From the NCBI GenBank assembly GCA_022615295.1, contig JAKEHF010000211.1, positions 1 through 15,336 on the forward strand: a stretch of DNA of 15,336 bases, written 5' to 3'. Made by a program: the position numbers and the translations under genes. This document shows, in pieces, positions 6,454 to 14,233 of this stretch. How positions within the stretch are numbered: position 1 is the stretch's first letter; the number at the start of each line of letters is the position of its first letter. Origin of the DNA: Actinomycetota bacterium (GTDB lineage Bacteria > Actinomycetota > Acidimicrobiia > Spongiisociales > ZC4RG35). Below the pieces are notes generated by a model. The model ran no database searches, was not told the origin of the DNA, and worked only from the letters and a program-made list of their open reading frames with translations.

Positions 6454-7041
6454 TCAACCCTCGGGCGTCCGACGGGTGTCCCCGGTGACGGTCTGACCGG
6501 GGCGTTCGCCACGTCTGATGGCGTCGATGGTCGCCCCGAGGGTGAATGCGTCTGCCTCGCCGATGATCTTGGCTACGACGATCCCCTCGGGGTCGATGAA
6601 AAACGTCTCCGGGATGCCGAACACCCCGTAGGCAATGGCCGTCCTGCTCCCCGGGTCGGCCAGGTAGTCGGCCCACTCGGTGGTCCCCGCCTCACCCAGG
6701 TAGGCGAGCGCCGCCTCCGAGCTCTCTTGATAGGCGATCTGGGCGAGTCTCACTCCACTCCCGCCGAAGACGTCCATGGTGGCCAGCAGGTCGTCGTGCT
6801 CGAGACGGCACTCGAGACACCACGAGGCGAAGAAGTTGACGAGGACTATCTGACCGCGGTGATCGGAGAGTGAGACCGTCCCCGAGCCGTCGAGGGTCTC
6901 GAGCTCGAAGCCAGGGGCGGGCCGGCCGATGAGCGGCGACTCCACGAGACCGGGGTCGGAGCCGAAGCGGCCGGCGAGCACCACGGCGAACACCACCGTC
7001 GCCAACGCAATCCCGTAGCCGAGCCAGCGGAGCCGGCTCAT
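6454..7041 (-). CDS. ccmG: Thiol-disulfide oxidoreductase CcmG (DsbE)
   Basis: CcmG keeps the CxxCH cysteines of apocytochrome c reduced on the outer face of the membrane, working with CcmH. The 195-residue protein has a membrane anchor (about 7-25) and then a thioredoxin-like domain. It starts at APGFEL (42-47), with FFASWCLECRLEH holding Cys75/Cys78, and the CcmG-specific segment GVFGIPETFFIDPEG (139-153) with cis-Pro144. The active site is CLEC rather than the CPTC of E. coli CcmG; the acidic residue after Leu may alter its redox potential. The ATG at 7041 overlaps the ccmH stop as ATGA, like two other junctions in the operon; an ATG two codons earlier is also possible. It is the last gene, placed after ccmH instead of before it. 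Confidence 0.93.
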   Translation of the reverse strand: MSRLRWLGYGIALATVVFAVVLAGRFGSDPGLVESPLIGRPAPGFELETLDGSGTVSLSDHRGQIVLVNFFASWCLECRLEHDDLLATMDVFGGSGVRLAQIAYQESSEAALAYLGEAGTTEWADYLADPGSRTAIAYGVFGIPETFFIDPEGIVVAKIIGEADAFTLGATIDAIRRGERPGQTVTGDTRRTPEG

Positions 7042-8039
7042 CGGCATGGCTCGCTCTCTGAAAGGGCGGTCAGGTCCTCCTCGATCAGGACCCGAGACTC
7101 GGCGTCGAGACCAGGGGAGGAGAGGAGGGCCGTGAAGAGGTCCTCGGCCGCGGAAGCGTCGCCCAGACCACACCAGAGCACCCTTCCCTTGAGGTAGCGG
7201 GCGGTTATCGAGTCCACATCGATGGATAGGGCCTGATCCAAGAGGCCCAGGGCCGTCTCCGCCTCGCCGTTACCGTCCCAGGCCATCCAGCCAAGACCGA
7301 TGAGTGCGGTCACCACCTGGGAGGCGCTCGCCGCCTCCGACTCGGCCACCGCCAGAAAGTGAGGAAACGCCGCCTGATAGTCGCCCGACGTGAAGTAGCG
7401 CTCGGCGAGGGCGAGCCGCATCCCGTCGATGGCCGGATCGTCCTGGTTGGCGACGATGACAGCCTCCATGGTCGCGTTGGAGACCTCGTCGAGACTCTCG
7501 ACCTCGAGCCCGGCGACACCGCTCAACCCGTCCGTGCGCTCGCGGAGGAAAAAGCCGGCGATGACCACGATCACGATGAGGACGGCGATGGTCGCCAGCG
7601 CGGTTACCGCCGTCCTGGTCCTAACGGGTCGGGTCGGGGTCTCCTCCCCAGACGTGACGGGGGCGCGTCGCCACCACCAGATCACCATAAGACCCAGGAG
7701 CAGGGCCGCCACCGGAGCTGCCCAGAGAACGATCGTTGGACCGCTGACCGGCGGATCGAGGAGCACCGCCCCGCTGAATGAGGAGAGGATCTCGTCGACG
7801 ATCTCGGCGTCGGAGGCCCCGGCGGCGACCCGCTCCTCGATGAGGTCCATCATGTCCCGCGCCATCGGCGCCGGGGACTGGGCTATCGACTCGCCCTGAC
7901 AGACCGGGCACATGATCGCCGAGCCCAGCCTGGCGACACGGTCGTCCTCCGACGGGTTGGTCGCAACCAAGAAGACGATGAGGACCGCCAGGATCGTCAT
8001 CGTCGCCAGGGTGATGGTGTTGCGGCCCCGCTCAGACAT
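7038..8039 (-). CDS. ccmH: CcmH with C-terminal TPR (CcmH-CcmI type fusion)
   Basis: This protein is part of the CcmF/H heme-ligation complex. It has an N-terminal membrane helix (8-27) and a CcmH domain with CPVCQGESIAQS, Cys44/Cys47, and the usual helical RDMMDLIEERVAAGASDAEIV region. Two more membrane helices follow (about 102-123 and 143-165). The C-terminal part has TPR-like helices (about 185-330) resembling CycH/CcmI, which presents apocytochrome. E. coli CcmH has a similar two-part plan. The residue before the CxxC is Met (IMCPVC), where the classic motif has Arg. Two further cysteines (290, 332) lie in the TPR part. The ATG at 8039 gives MSERGR and overlaps the ccmF stop by 8 nt; a longer upstream frame is antisense-free but adds 14 basic residues over ccmF. 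Length 333. Confidence 0.92.
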   Translation of the reverse strand: MSERGRNTITLATMTILAVLIVFLVATNPSEDDRVARLGSAIMCPVCQGESIAQSPAPMARDMMDLIEERVAAGASDAEIVDEILSSFSGAVLLDPPVSGPTIVLWAAPVAALLLGLMVIWWWRRAPVTSGEETPTRPVRTRTAVTALATIAVLIVIVVIAGFFLRERTDGLSGVAGLEVESLDEVSNATMEAVIVANQDDPAIDGMRLALAERYFTSGDYQAAFPHFLAVAESEAASASQVVTALIGLGWMAWDGNGEAETALGLLDQALSIDVDSITARYLKGRVLWCGLGDASAAEDLFTALLSSPGLDAESRVLIEEDLTALSESEPCR

Positions 8040-10047
8040 CTGCGGTTTGGCGGAGCGCCGCCGCCCTTCGTTCCCCCCCACGAGCCCGGATCGACAGGAC
8101 CCCCCCGCCGGCGGTGATCAGACCGCCGACCCAGAGCAACCAGATCATGGGCGAGGTGTCGAACGTGATCGTGGCGCTCTCCGAGCTGAGGGCGAGCAGG
8201 GTGACGTAGAGGTCGCCGGACGGCCGGCTACGCACCGCGGGAGTGCTGACCCCGGTGGTGTCGGCTCCGAAGTAGTTGGCCGCGGGCTCCATGACCCAGC
8301 TCCGCCCCGCATCGTCGCCGACCTGGAGTCTCGCTCCACGCGTGGTCCTCCCCGGCTCGGTCTCCTGAAACGGAGAGGTATAAGCGACGGTGTAACCGGC
8401 GAAGGCGACCGTCTCCCCGGGAGCCATATCCACCTCGAGGTGGTCACCGAGGTTGGCGGCAAAGGCGATGCCCAAGGCGACGAGGACCACACCCACATGG
8501 CTGAGCTGACCCGACCAGAAGCCGGGGTCACCGCCCACGACACTCCGGAGGGAGTCGAGCAGTGAGGGTTCGGGTCGTCTCGCCGCCTGCTCGAGGAGAA
8601 GCCCGACGATGATCGCCACAACGAACACGCCGAGGACCACGGCGAGGACCACCCAGCCGATCCGGGTGACCGTGAGGGCGGTGAGCAGTCCGGCGCCCAA
8701 GGCAATCAAGCCCGGGGCTCGCGTCCGGCGCCAGATGAGACCGGGTGGGGTCGCGGTCCAGGGGGTGATCGGCCCGAACCCCATGACGAGGAGGAGGAGG
8801 AACGACAAGGGCACCGCCAGCCGGTTGAAGAACGGCCCCCCGACACCGACGCGGGTGCCGGTGAATGCCTCGAGGACCAGGGGGTAGGTGGTCCCGATCA
8901 ACACCACGAATGCGAAGACGGTGAGGATCATGTTGTTGGCCAGGAACGCCCCCTCCCTGGAGACGAGATCGCCGACCCTGGGGCTGCCCACGAGCATGTG
9001 ACTCCGTTGTGAGAAGAGAAGGAATGACCCGGTCAGGATCGCGACCAGGAAGACGAGGAGCACGGGTCCGATCGCGGATTGGGTGAAGGAGTGCACGGAG
9101 TTGATGGTCCCGGACCGGGTGAGGAAGGTGCCCAGGATGGTGAGGGCGAATGCCCCGATCACGAGAACGAGGTTCCACGCCTGGAGCATCCCCCTTCGCT
9201 GCTGGACCAGACCGGAATGGATGAAGGCGGTGGCCACCAGCCATGGCATGAACGAGGCGTTCTCAACCGGGTCCCAGGCCCAGTAGCCACCCCAGGAGAG
9301 GACCTCGTAGGCCCACCAGCCGCCGAGCACGATGCCCATCGTCAGGAACGACCAGGCCACGAGGGTGGAGCGGTGGCTGCGACGCAGCCACTCGGCCCCG
9401 GGACGAGTCAGAGCAAGGGCCGCCATGGCGTAGGCGTAAGGCACTGTGAGCCCGACAAAGCCCAAATAGAGCATCGGGGGGTGGAAGGCCATCAGGATGT
9501 GGTTCTGGAGGAGCGGGTTGGGTCCCGGGCCCTCTAGTGGCGCCTCGGCGAGTGCGAGGGGCCATGCGGTGGAGGCGACGCACCCCCTCTCCACGGCCTC
9601 AACGCACACCTCGAAGGGGTTGGCCACGGTGAGCATCAGACCGAAGAAGAACAACGCCACCAACCCCATCACGGCCAGGGCGGCCGCGCCGAGCTCGTCG
9701 GGGCTTCTGCGGTAGGTCTTGTGGACCATCCAGGTGAAACCGGCCAGCACCAGACCCCAGAGCAGGATCGACCCCTCCAACGCGGCCCATGCGGTGGCGA
9801 CGTCGAAGGGGAACGGTGTGGTGGTGGCGTGATGGTTGGCCAGATAGGCGATGGTCAAGTCGTCGGTGGCCAGGGCGAGCTGCATTGCGGCCATCGCCAC
9901 CACTGCCCCGGAGAGGAGCAGTCTCGTCGGGGCACCCAGGTCCACCGTTCCGCCACCTGGCCTGGCGGCACGGGCTCCCCGGACCACGAGCAGACCGGCC
10001 CCCAGCGCGGCGCCGGCGACACCCAACGTCCCGAGCAGGGCCAGCAT
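8032..10047 (-). CDS. ccmF: Heme lyase subunit CcmF
   Basis: CcmF is the large membrane protein that reduces and ligates heme to apocytochrome c. The 671-residue polytopic protein shows the WWD heme-handling motif WGGYWAWDP (252-260), and the histidines that match the E. coli heme-binding set: His189 (AFHPPMLYLGF), His277 (AFIHSG), His319 (RSGTINSVHSF) and His517 (LSHVGVV). About 14-15 hydrophobic segments fit the family. The C-terminal periplasmic region (about 535-630) is followed by a last helix (633-650). Between NPFE and PNPLLQN there is an insert with a cysteine pair, Cys148 and Cys156, predicted outside the membrane. The ATG at 10047 shares one base with the ccmE stop (TGATG) and has GAGGG just upstream. 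The call is firm, in context and by motifs. Confidence 0.97.
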   Translation of the reverse strand: MLALLGTLGVAGAALGAGLLVVRGARAARPGGGTVDLGAPTRLLLSGAVVAMAAMQLALATDDLTIAYLANHHATTTPFPFDVATAWAALEGSILLWGLVLAGFTWMVHKTYRRSPDELGAAALAVMGLVALFFFGLMLTVANPFEVCVEAVERGCVASTAWPLALAEAPLEGPGPNPLLQNHILMAFHPPMLYLGFVGLTVPYAYAMAALALTRPGAEWLRRSHRSTLVAWSFLTMGIVLGGWWAYEVLSWGGYWAWDPVENASFMPWLVATAFIHSGLVQQRRGMLQAWNLVLVIGAFALTILGTFLTRSGTINSVHSFTQSAIGPVLLVFLVAILTGSFLLFSQRSHMLVGSPRVGDLVSREGAFLANNMILTVFAFVVLIGTTYPLVLEAFTGTRVGVGGPFFNRLAVPLSFLLLLVMGFGPITPWTATPPGLIWRRTRAPGLIALGAGLLTALTVTRIGWVVLAVVLGVFVVAIIVGLLLEQAARRPEPSLLDSLRSVVGGDPGFWSGQLSHVGVVLVALGIAFAANLGDHLEVDMAPGETVAFAGYTVAYTSPFQETEPGRTTRGARLQVGDDAGRSWVMEPAANYFGADTTGVSTPAVRSRPSGDLYVTLLALSSESATITFDTSPMIWLLWVGGLITAGGGVLSIRARGGERRAAALRQTADV

Positions 10048-10454
10048 CAGCCCTCGGGGAAGGCCCCGCCCTCCTCGGGGATCTCGTAGTTCTCGTCGTG
10101 TCGGATGAGAACCGTGTCGGCGGCGAACACTTCGCCGTCCCAGGCCCCCTCGACCAGGACCGGCACCCCCTCGGTGAACAGAGGTGGCGTCGTCCCGGTG
10201 AGGACCACGACAACATCGGCTCCGCCGTCGGTGACCACGAACTCGATGGTGTCTCGCTCTGTGACCAATGAGCCCTCCACAACCAGACCGGCGAGCCGAA
10301 ACCGCTCCCCGTCGGAGAACTGCGCCCGTTGCTCGGCGGCCTGGGTCGGATACAGGTAGTAGGTCAGGTTGTTGCCCAGGGAGGCAGCGGTAAGCACCAG
10401 GACGAGGGCGATGACCCCGCCGAGGACGAGGAAGAGGGCTCTTCTCCGGTCCAC
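10047..10454 (-). CDS. ccmE: Heme chaperone CcmE
   Basis: CcmE receives heme from CcmABCD by a covalent bond to a histidine and hands it to CcmF/H. The 135-residue protein has one N-terminal membrane anchor (about 6-24), then a beta-barrel with LAGLVVEGSL (54-63) and PLFTEGVPVLVEG (91-103). The heme-binding site RHDENY (118-123) has His119 and Tyr123. This is the histidine type, not the cysteine variant found in some archaea and deltaproteobacteria. The tail after the site is short. The GTG at 10454 begins 4 nt after the ccmD stop, with no ribosome site, suggesting re-initiation after ccmD. Confidence 0.96.
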   Translation of the reverse strand: MDRRRALFLVLGGVIALVLVLTAASLGNNLTYYLYPTQAAEQRAQFSDGERFRLAGLVVEGSLVTERDTIEFVVTDGGADVVVVLTGTTPPLFTEGVPVLVEGAWDGEVFAADTVLIRHDENYEIPEEGGAFPEG

Positions 10455-10458
10455 GGCG

Positions 10459-10563
10459 TCAAACCCCGGTCTGGCGTCTCTTCACATACAGAGAGCCGGC
10501 GTAGATGACGATGAGGGTGTAGCTCACCACGTAGGTGACGACCACGACGACGGTCTCAGACAT
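10459..10563 (-). CDS. ccmD: Small membrane protein CcmD (34 residues)
   Basis: This tiny gene was found by reading the gap between ccmC and ccmE. It encodes 34 residues: MSE, one hydrophobic helix (about 4-26, ending IVIYAGSLYV), then a basic KRRQ stretch. That is the usual CcmD plan of one helix with a positive C-terminal tail on the cytoplasmic side. CcmD helps release heme-loaded CcmE from CcmC with CcmAB. The ATG at 10563 lies inside the 3' end of ccmC, so the genes overlap by 8 nt; the stop is 4 nt before ccmE. Position, size and topology support the call; sequence conservation in the family is low. Confidence 0.88.
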   Translation of the reverse strand: MSETVVVVVTYVVSYTLIVIYAGSLYVKRRQTGV

Positions 10564-11266
10564 CTTCGATCTCGCCTGTGCGTGGCGGTGTCACCGCGGC
10601 CCCGGCGAGCTCCCCGGTGGGGGTGGCGCCCCCCATCCTCCTCGCCAGCCCCACTCGCGTCGCCAGCAGGGTGACATAGACGAGTGTGAAGGCGGCCACG
10701 TTCACAGTGAGGGCGATGACCATCTCGTCGGGCATGGTGGCCCCGTCGGGTCTGATCGACTGGGTTTGGTGGAGCGTCCGGAACATGTTCACCGAGAAGT
10801 AGACCAAGGGCACCTGGATCACGGCGATGGAGCCGAGAATGGCCGAGCGTCGTGCCCGGGAGTAGGGGTCGTCGGTGGCGGAGCGGAGGGCGAGATAGCC
10901 GATGTAGACGAACAGCATCACCGCGGTGGTTGCCATACGGGGGTCCATCCAGTCCCAGGCCACGCCCCAGACCGCCTTACCCCAGATCATCCCCACCGCG
11001 ATGCCGATGGCGGTGAACAGCACACCGATCTCGACGGACGCGGCGGCCACCCGGTCCCAGCGCTGCCTCTTGCGGATCAGCCAGCCGATGGAGGCGACAG
11101 AGGTCACCGCGAAGGCGAGGAAGGCCAGCCACAGGGTGGGGACATGGATATAGAGCAGACGGCTGTACTCGCCCTGCAACACGTCGGGCGGGGCGGTGAG
11201 CGCGAACCAGAGACCGACCCCGAGACCGACCACCGCCAGGGCATACGCCACCCGGAGCCGTGTCAT
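10556..11266 (-). CDS. ccmC: Heme transporter/handling protein CcmC
   Basis: CcmC binds heme at its outer surface and loads it onto CcmE. The 236-residue protein has six hydrophobic segments. The WWD motif is WGKAVWGVAWDWMDPR (95-110), and the two flanking heme-ligand histidines are His41 (LLYIHVP) and His166 (FRTLHQTQS). The motif lacks the Pro found in E. coli (WGKPMWG) but keeps the tryptophans. A C-terminal tail (about 205-236), predicted cytoplasmic, is longer than strictly needed. The ATG at 11266 overlaps the ccmB stop as ATGA and is preceded by a strong GGAGGAGG site; the longer open frame upstream is antisense or out-of-frame to ccmB and was not used. Confidence 0.96.
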   Translation of the reverse strand: MTRLRVAYALAVVGLGVGLWFALTAPPDVLQGEYSRLLYIHVPTLWLAFLAFAVTSVASIGWLIRKRQRWDRVAAASVEIGVLFTAIGIAVGMIWGKAVWGVAWDWMDPRMATTAVMLFVYIGYLALRSATDDPYSRARRSAILGSIAVIQVPLVYFSVNMFRTLHQTQSIRPDGATMPDEMVIALTVNVAAFTLVYVTLLATRVGLARRMGGATPTGELAGAAVTPPRTGEIEDV

Positions 11267-11931
11267 CTCCCCGCCTCCTCCAGAGGCCGTGCCAGACCGA
11301 CACCCGCCACCAGGAGAGCGATATCGGTGCCGGTCATGAGCAGCATCCAGGGGAGGATACCGGTGCCGTCGGATACTGCCGCCAGGGTCTGTGAGGCGGC
11401 GAGGACCAGGGGGAGGGACAAAGGGGCGATGAGGAGCGAGGCGAGACCGGTCCGGTGACGGAGACCCGTCGTCGCCTCCCCGACCAGGGTGGACAGCGTG
11501 GTCAGCCCGGCGGCGAACAGGAGGGCGGCCAACCCCGTCACCCACCACGAGGTGGTCTCGGAGTCATAGAGCGCCACCATCGCCACATACACGACCACCA
11601 GGAATCCGGTCATGACCACCGCACCCGAGATCGCCCTCCCCAGGAACCGGGCGGCCGGATCCAGACCCGCCAGCGCCTGCATGTCGCGTCTCGGGGGAGT
11701 GTCGGTGGCAGAGTGACGCAGCGCCACCTGCATGCCGAAGAGGATGCCCAGGGTCCAGAACACCGCCGGGCCGACCCGTCTCATGGTGGCCAGCTCCACA
11801 CCCAGGGCGATCGGGAAGACGAAGAGGGCCGCCACCGCAAAGGGGAGGACGATTCTGAACACATCTCCGATCCGTCGCTCGACCACCAGGTCGACACGGG
11901 CGATCTCCACCACCTGCGTCCAGAGACTCAT
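11263..11931 (-). CDS. ccmB: Heme exporter membrane subunit CcmB
   Basis: CcmB is the membrane partner of the CcmA ATPase. Together they power release of holo-CcmE. The 222-residue protein starts with an amphipathic ARVDLVVERR segment (11-20), which resembles the conserved N-terminal helix of the family, followed by six hydrophobic segments. The loop DMQALAGLDPAARFLGRA (83-100) and the helix start LLIAPLSLPLVLAAS (166-180) are typical CcmB positions. Length matches the usual 215-225. The ATG at 11931 overlaps the ccmA stop as ATGA; the frame extends 14 codons further into ccmA, but the overlap and the conserved start MSLW favour 11931. Confidence 0.94.
   Translation of the reverse strand: MSLWTQVVEIARVDLVVERRIGDVFRIVLPFAVAALFVFPIALGVELATMRRVGPAVFWTLGILFGMQVALRHSATDTPPRRDMQALAGLDPAARFLGRAISGAVVMTGFLVVVYVAMVALYDSETTSWWVTGLAALLFAAGLTTLSTLVGEATTGLRHRTGLASLLIAPLSLPLVLAASQTLAAVSDGTGILPWMLLMTGTDIALLVAGVGLARPLEEAGR
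11274..11281 (-). promoter_or_regulatory. Strong ribosome binding site of ccmC
   Basis: GGAGGAGG on the minus strand sits 7 nt before the ATG at 11266, within the end of ccmB. It fixes the ccmC start inside a much longer open frame. Confidence 0.75.
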
Positions 11932-12563
11932 CCCATCACCCTTCCCCCGGTCAGCTCGACCACGGAATCGCACCCGGAGAGGAGCGTCCGGTCATGAGAG
12001 ACCATCACCGCAGCGCCGCCCGCGGAGAGGGCGCGGGCCACCAGGGCGTCGACGAGACCCACCGCGTCGCGGTCGAGCCCGCTGGTCGCCTCGTCGAGGA
12101 GGAGGAGCCTTGGCCGGCGCATGAGAAGAGCGGCGATCTCGACGCGGCGCAGCATCCCGCTCGAGCTGGCGTCCGCCCTGCGACCCGAGGCGCGTTCGAG
12201 ACCGACCAACGCCAGGGACTCTCTCGTCCCGGCGGAATCGATCCCGGCGAGACGGGCGATGTGGGAGAGGTTCTCCGCGAGGGTCAGCTCGGGGATCAGC
12301 GACGGGGCGTGGCCGATGAGACCGATCGCCGGTCTCACCCGATACACGTCGGTGGTGCCGGACACGGCGCCGAGGACCTCCACACGCCCCTGGTCCGGCC
12401 TCTGCAATGTGGCCATGAGTCTGAGCAGGGTGGTCTTCCCCGAGCCGTTGGGCCCGGCGAGACCCATGACCTGGCCCGCGGAGAGCGTCAGGGTGACGCC
12501 CCGGAGCACGGGCCTTCCACCTAGGGAGACACCGGACTCTTCGAGGACGACCATCTGCGACAC
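11928..12563 (-). CDS. ccmA: Heme exporter ATP-binding subunit CcmA
   Basis: A 211-residue ABC ATPase that drives release of heme-loaded CcmE. Walker A is GPNGSGKT (37-44), the Q-loop region reads GLIGHAPSLIPELTLAENL (81-99), matching the CcmA pattern of Gly-His followed by Glu-Leu-Thr, Walker B is LLLLDE (153-158) and the H-loop His is 190 (VSHD). The signature motif is degenerate: SSSGMLRR instead of LSGGQ. CcmA proteins are usually short like this. The GTG at 12563 is used because a GAGACT box lies 6 nt upstream; ATG at 12554 would remove three residues and is equally compatible with the protein. It is the first gene of the operon, 36 bp after the nuclease gene on the same strand, so read-through from that gene is possible. 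Confidence 0.95.
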   Translation of the reverse strand: MSQMVVLEESGVSLGGRPVLRGVTLTLSAGQVMGLAGPNGSGKTTLLRLMATLQRPDQGRVEVLGAVSGTTDVYRVRPAIGLIGHAPSLIPELTLAENLSHIARLAGIDSAGTRESLALVGLERASGRRADASSSGMLRRVEIAALLMRRPRLLLLDEATSGLDRDAVGLVDALVARALSAGGAAVMVSHDRTLLSGCDSVVELTGGRVMG

Positions 12564-12569
12564 GACAGG

Positions 12570-12575
12570 AGTCTC
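12570..12575 (-). promoter_or_regulatory. Weak candidate -10 box (GAGACT) of the ccm operon
   Basis: GAGACT is followed by 6 nt and the GTG of ccmA. It matches TANNNT only at the second and last bases, but the spacing equals that of stronger boxes here. If inactive, the operon would depend on transcription from the upstream nuclease gene. Confidence 0.3.
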
Positions 12576-12599
12576 ACCGGGGTCGTCGGGACACTCAAG

Positions 12600-14225
12600 T
12601 CACGCGGCGCGGTCCCGCGGGATGGGGAGACGTTGGAGAGGATGCACCGGCAGTGCCAGCTCACCCGTCGCCGAATGGAGACGGAGCGGCGCTGTCTCCA
12701 GCCAGCGCCAGATGAGCATTGCCTCCTCCGCGACCTCGATCGTCGGTGGCACCTCCGACGGTGTGAAGGGGATCTCATCCTGCCACCTCGAGGGCTCCGA
12801 GGCGACGTGAACGAATCGGCCGTGGTCGATCATGACGAGGGCCCCCTCGGCGGTCTCTATCTCGAGCAGACCGGCACGCTGCAGGGCGCCCCACACCCTC
12901 CGCATCTGGAGGGCGCGGGCCAGCGCGTCGTGTCTGTCCCTCACCCAGGCTGCCTCCTCATACCGATGGGAATCGGCGAGACGAACCATCCTCACGGCGA
13001 GAGGTCCGAGGAGGAGATCCGGTCTCGCGGTTATCCCGGTGACGAGACGCTCCACGATCTCGTCGTACTCGGCAACGTCCATGGTGCCGTCGCAGGGGCA
13101 CCGGCTCACCCCTATCTGGGCTGAGGCGCACTTCCCTGTCTGCGTCGGTCGACGCGCCATGCAGCGTCGTACCGGCACCGCGTCCCAAAGTGCGCTCATC
13201 ACCATCTCGGCGCCCCTTCGGGAGCGGAAGGGGCCGACATAGGCGAGACCGTCGGGTCTGACACCGGTCACCAATGAGAGCCTGGGGAACCTCTCCCTGG
13301 TCACCTTTACGAAGTGGGAGGCTCGTGGGGGCCGCGAGCGACGGTTGTACCGGGGCCGGTGGGCGTGGATGAGGCGAAGCTCCGTGATCTCCGCCTCGAG
13401 GGTGCCGGCACAGACGATCGTCTCGATCGACGCCAGCTCCCGCATCATGTCGGCCACCGAGCGTCTCGTGTCGCCGTGGAAGTACTGGCGGACCCTTGCT
13501 CTCAGATTGGCCGCCTTGCCCACATAGATGGGGTGCCCCGTCTTGTCGAGGAACACATAGACGCCTGGGCTGCGGGGGAGGTCGGTGGTGAGGCCGATCT
13601 TGCGGTAATGGGGGTCTCCCCGGGCGTGACGGAGGGCGAGGAGATCGTCGAGATTGGTGACCCCCAGCGTGCCCGCTCGCTCCAGCAGGGCATGGAACAC
13701 GTGGGCGGTCGCCCTGGCGTCCTCGAGGGCACGGTGGACCGGGGTGACCGGGCTCCGGAAGTGGCGTGACAGGGTCTGCAGACGCAGGTCCCGCACCTCC
13801 GGCCTAACCAGACGACGCGCCAGGGCCGCGGTGTCTACGCCGCGGTTGGCCAGCGCCGGGTAACCGAGACGCTCGATGGAGGCGGCGAGGAACCCGAGGT
13901 CGAAACGGAGATTGTGGCCGACGACGACCGCGTCACCGATGAACTCGAGGAGGGTGGGGAGAGCGGTCTCGATTGGTGGGGCTCCGACCAGCATCATCTC
14001 GGTTATCCCGGTCAGGATGGTGATGAATGGGGGAACGGGGAGACCGGGGTCGACGAGGGTCTGGAACACCCCGATCTGCTCGCCACCTCGATACCTGACC
14101 GCTCCGATCTCGGTGATGGCGCAATCGGCTGGCGATCCGCCGGTGGTCTCCAGGTCGAGGACACAGAAGGTGACGTCATAGAGGGGTGTGGAGAGCTCGT
14201 CGAAGCTGGTCTGCACCCCGTACAT
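12600..14225 (-). CDS. DEDDh exonuclease fused to UvrC-like GIY-YIG nuclease
   Basis: A 541-residue two-domain nuclease of the type found in actinobacteria such as the mycobacterial Rv2191 group. The N-terminal DnaQ-like domain has DLETTG with Asp24/Glu26, HNLRFD with Asp109, and HRALEDA with His164/Asp169, so the DEDDh set is complete. The GIY-YIG domain follows: GVYVF (221-225), IYVGKAANLRARVRQYF (233-249) and EAEITELRLIHAHRPRYN (277-294). Next is a cysteine group (Cys355, Cys366, Cys376, Cys378) and a UvrB-interaction-like helix RYEEAAWVRDRHDALARAL (421-439). The RNase H-like second endonuclease domain of true UvrC is absent, as in Cho. Likely role: DNA repair incision and end trimming. 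The ATG at 14225 has TACGCT 8 nt upstream. Confidence 0.93.
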   Translation of the reverse strand: MYGVQTSFDELSTPLYDVTFCVLDLETTGGSPADCAITEIGAVRYRGGEQIGVFQTLVDPGLPVPPFITILTGITEMMLVGAPPIETALPTLLEFIGDAVVVGHNLRFDLGFLAASIERLGYPALANRGVDTAALARRLVRPEVRDLRLQTLSRHFRSPVTPVHRALEDARATAHVFHALLERAGTLGVTNLDDLLALRHARGDPHYRKIGLTTDLPRSPGVYVFLDKTGHPIYVGKAANLRARVRQYFHGDTRRSVADMMRELASIETIVCAGTLEAEITELRLIHAHRPRYNRRSRPPRASHFVKVTRERFPRLSLVTGVRPDGLAYVGPFRSRRGAEMVMSALWDAVPVRRCMARRPTQTGKCASAQIGVSRCPCDGTMDVAEYDEIVERLVTGITARPDLLLGPLAVRMVRLADSHRYEEAAWVRDRHDALARALQMRRVWGALQRAGLLEIETAEGALVMIDHGRFVHVASEPSRWQDEIPFTPSEVPPTIEVAEEAMLIWRWLETAPLRLHSATGELALPVHPLQRLPIPRDRAA

Positions 14226-14233
14226 GTGTTCGC

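Larger units (their letters stand above)
6454..12563 (-). other. Complete System I cytochrome c maturation operon (ccmABCDEFHG)
   Basis: Eight minus-strand genes run without a gap larger than 4 nt: ccmA/B and ccmB/C overlap by ATGA, ccmC/D by 8 nt, ccmD/E are 4 nt apart, ccmE/F share one base (TGATG), ccmF/H overlap by 8 nt and ccmH/G by ATGA. This close packing implies one transcript with translational coupling. All components of System I are present; ccmI is represented by the TPR part of CcmH. No internal promoter was recognised. Confidence 0.93.

Noticed and set aside
11267..11548. Upstream extension of the ccmC frame
   Set aside because: It lies over ccmB in another frame; the ATGA overlap and strong ribosome site mark the true ccmC start.
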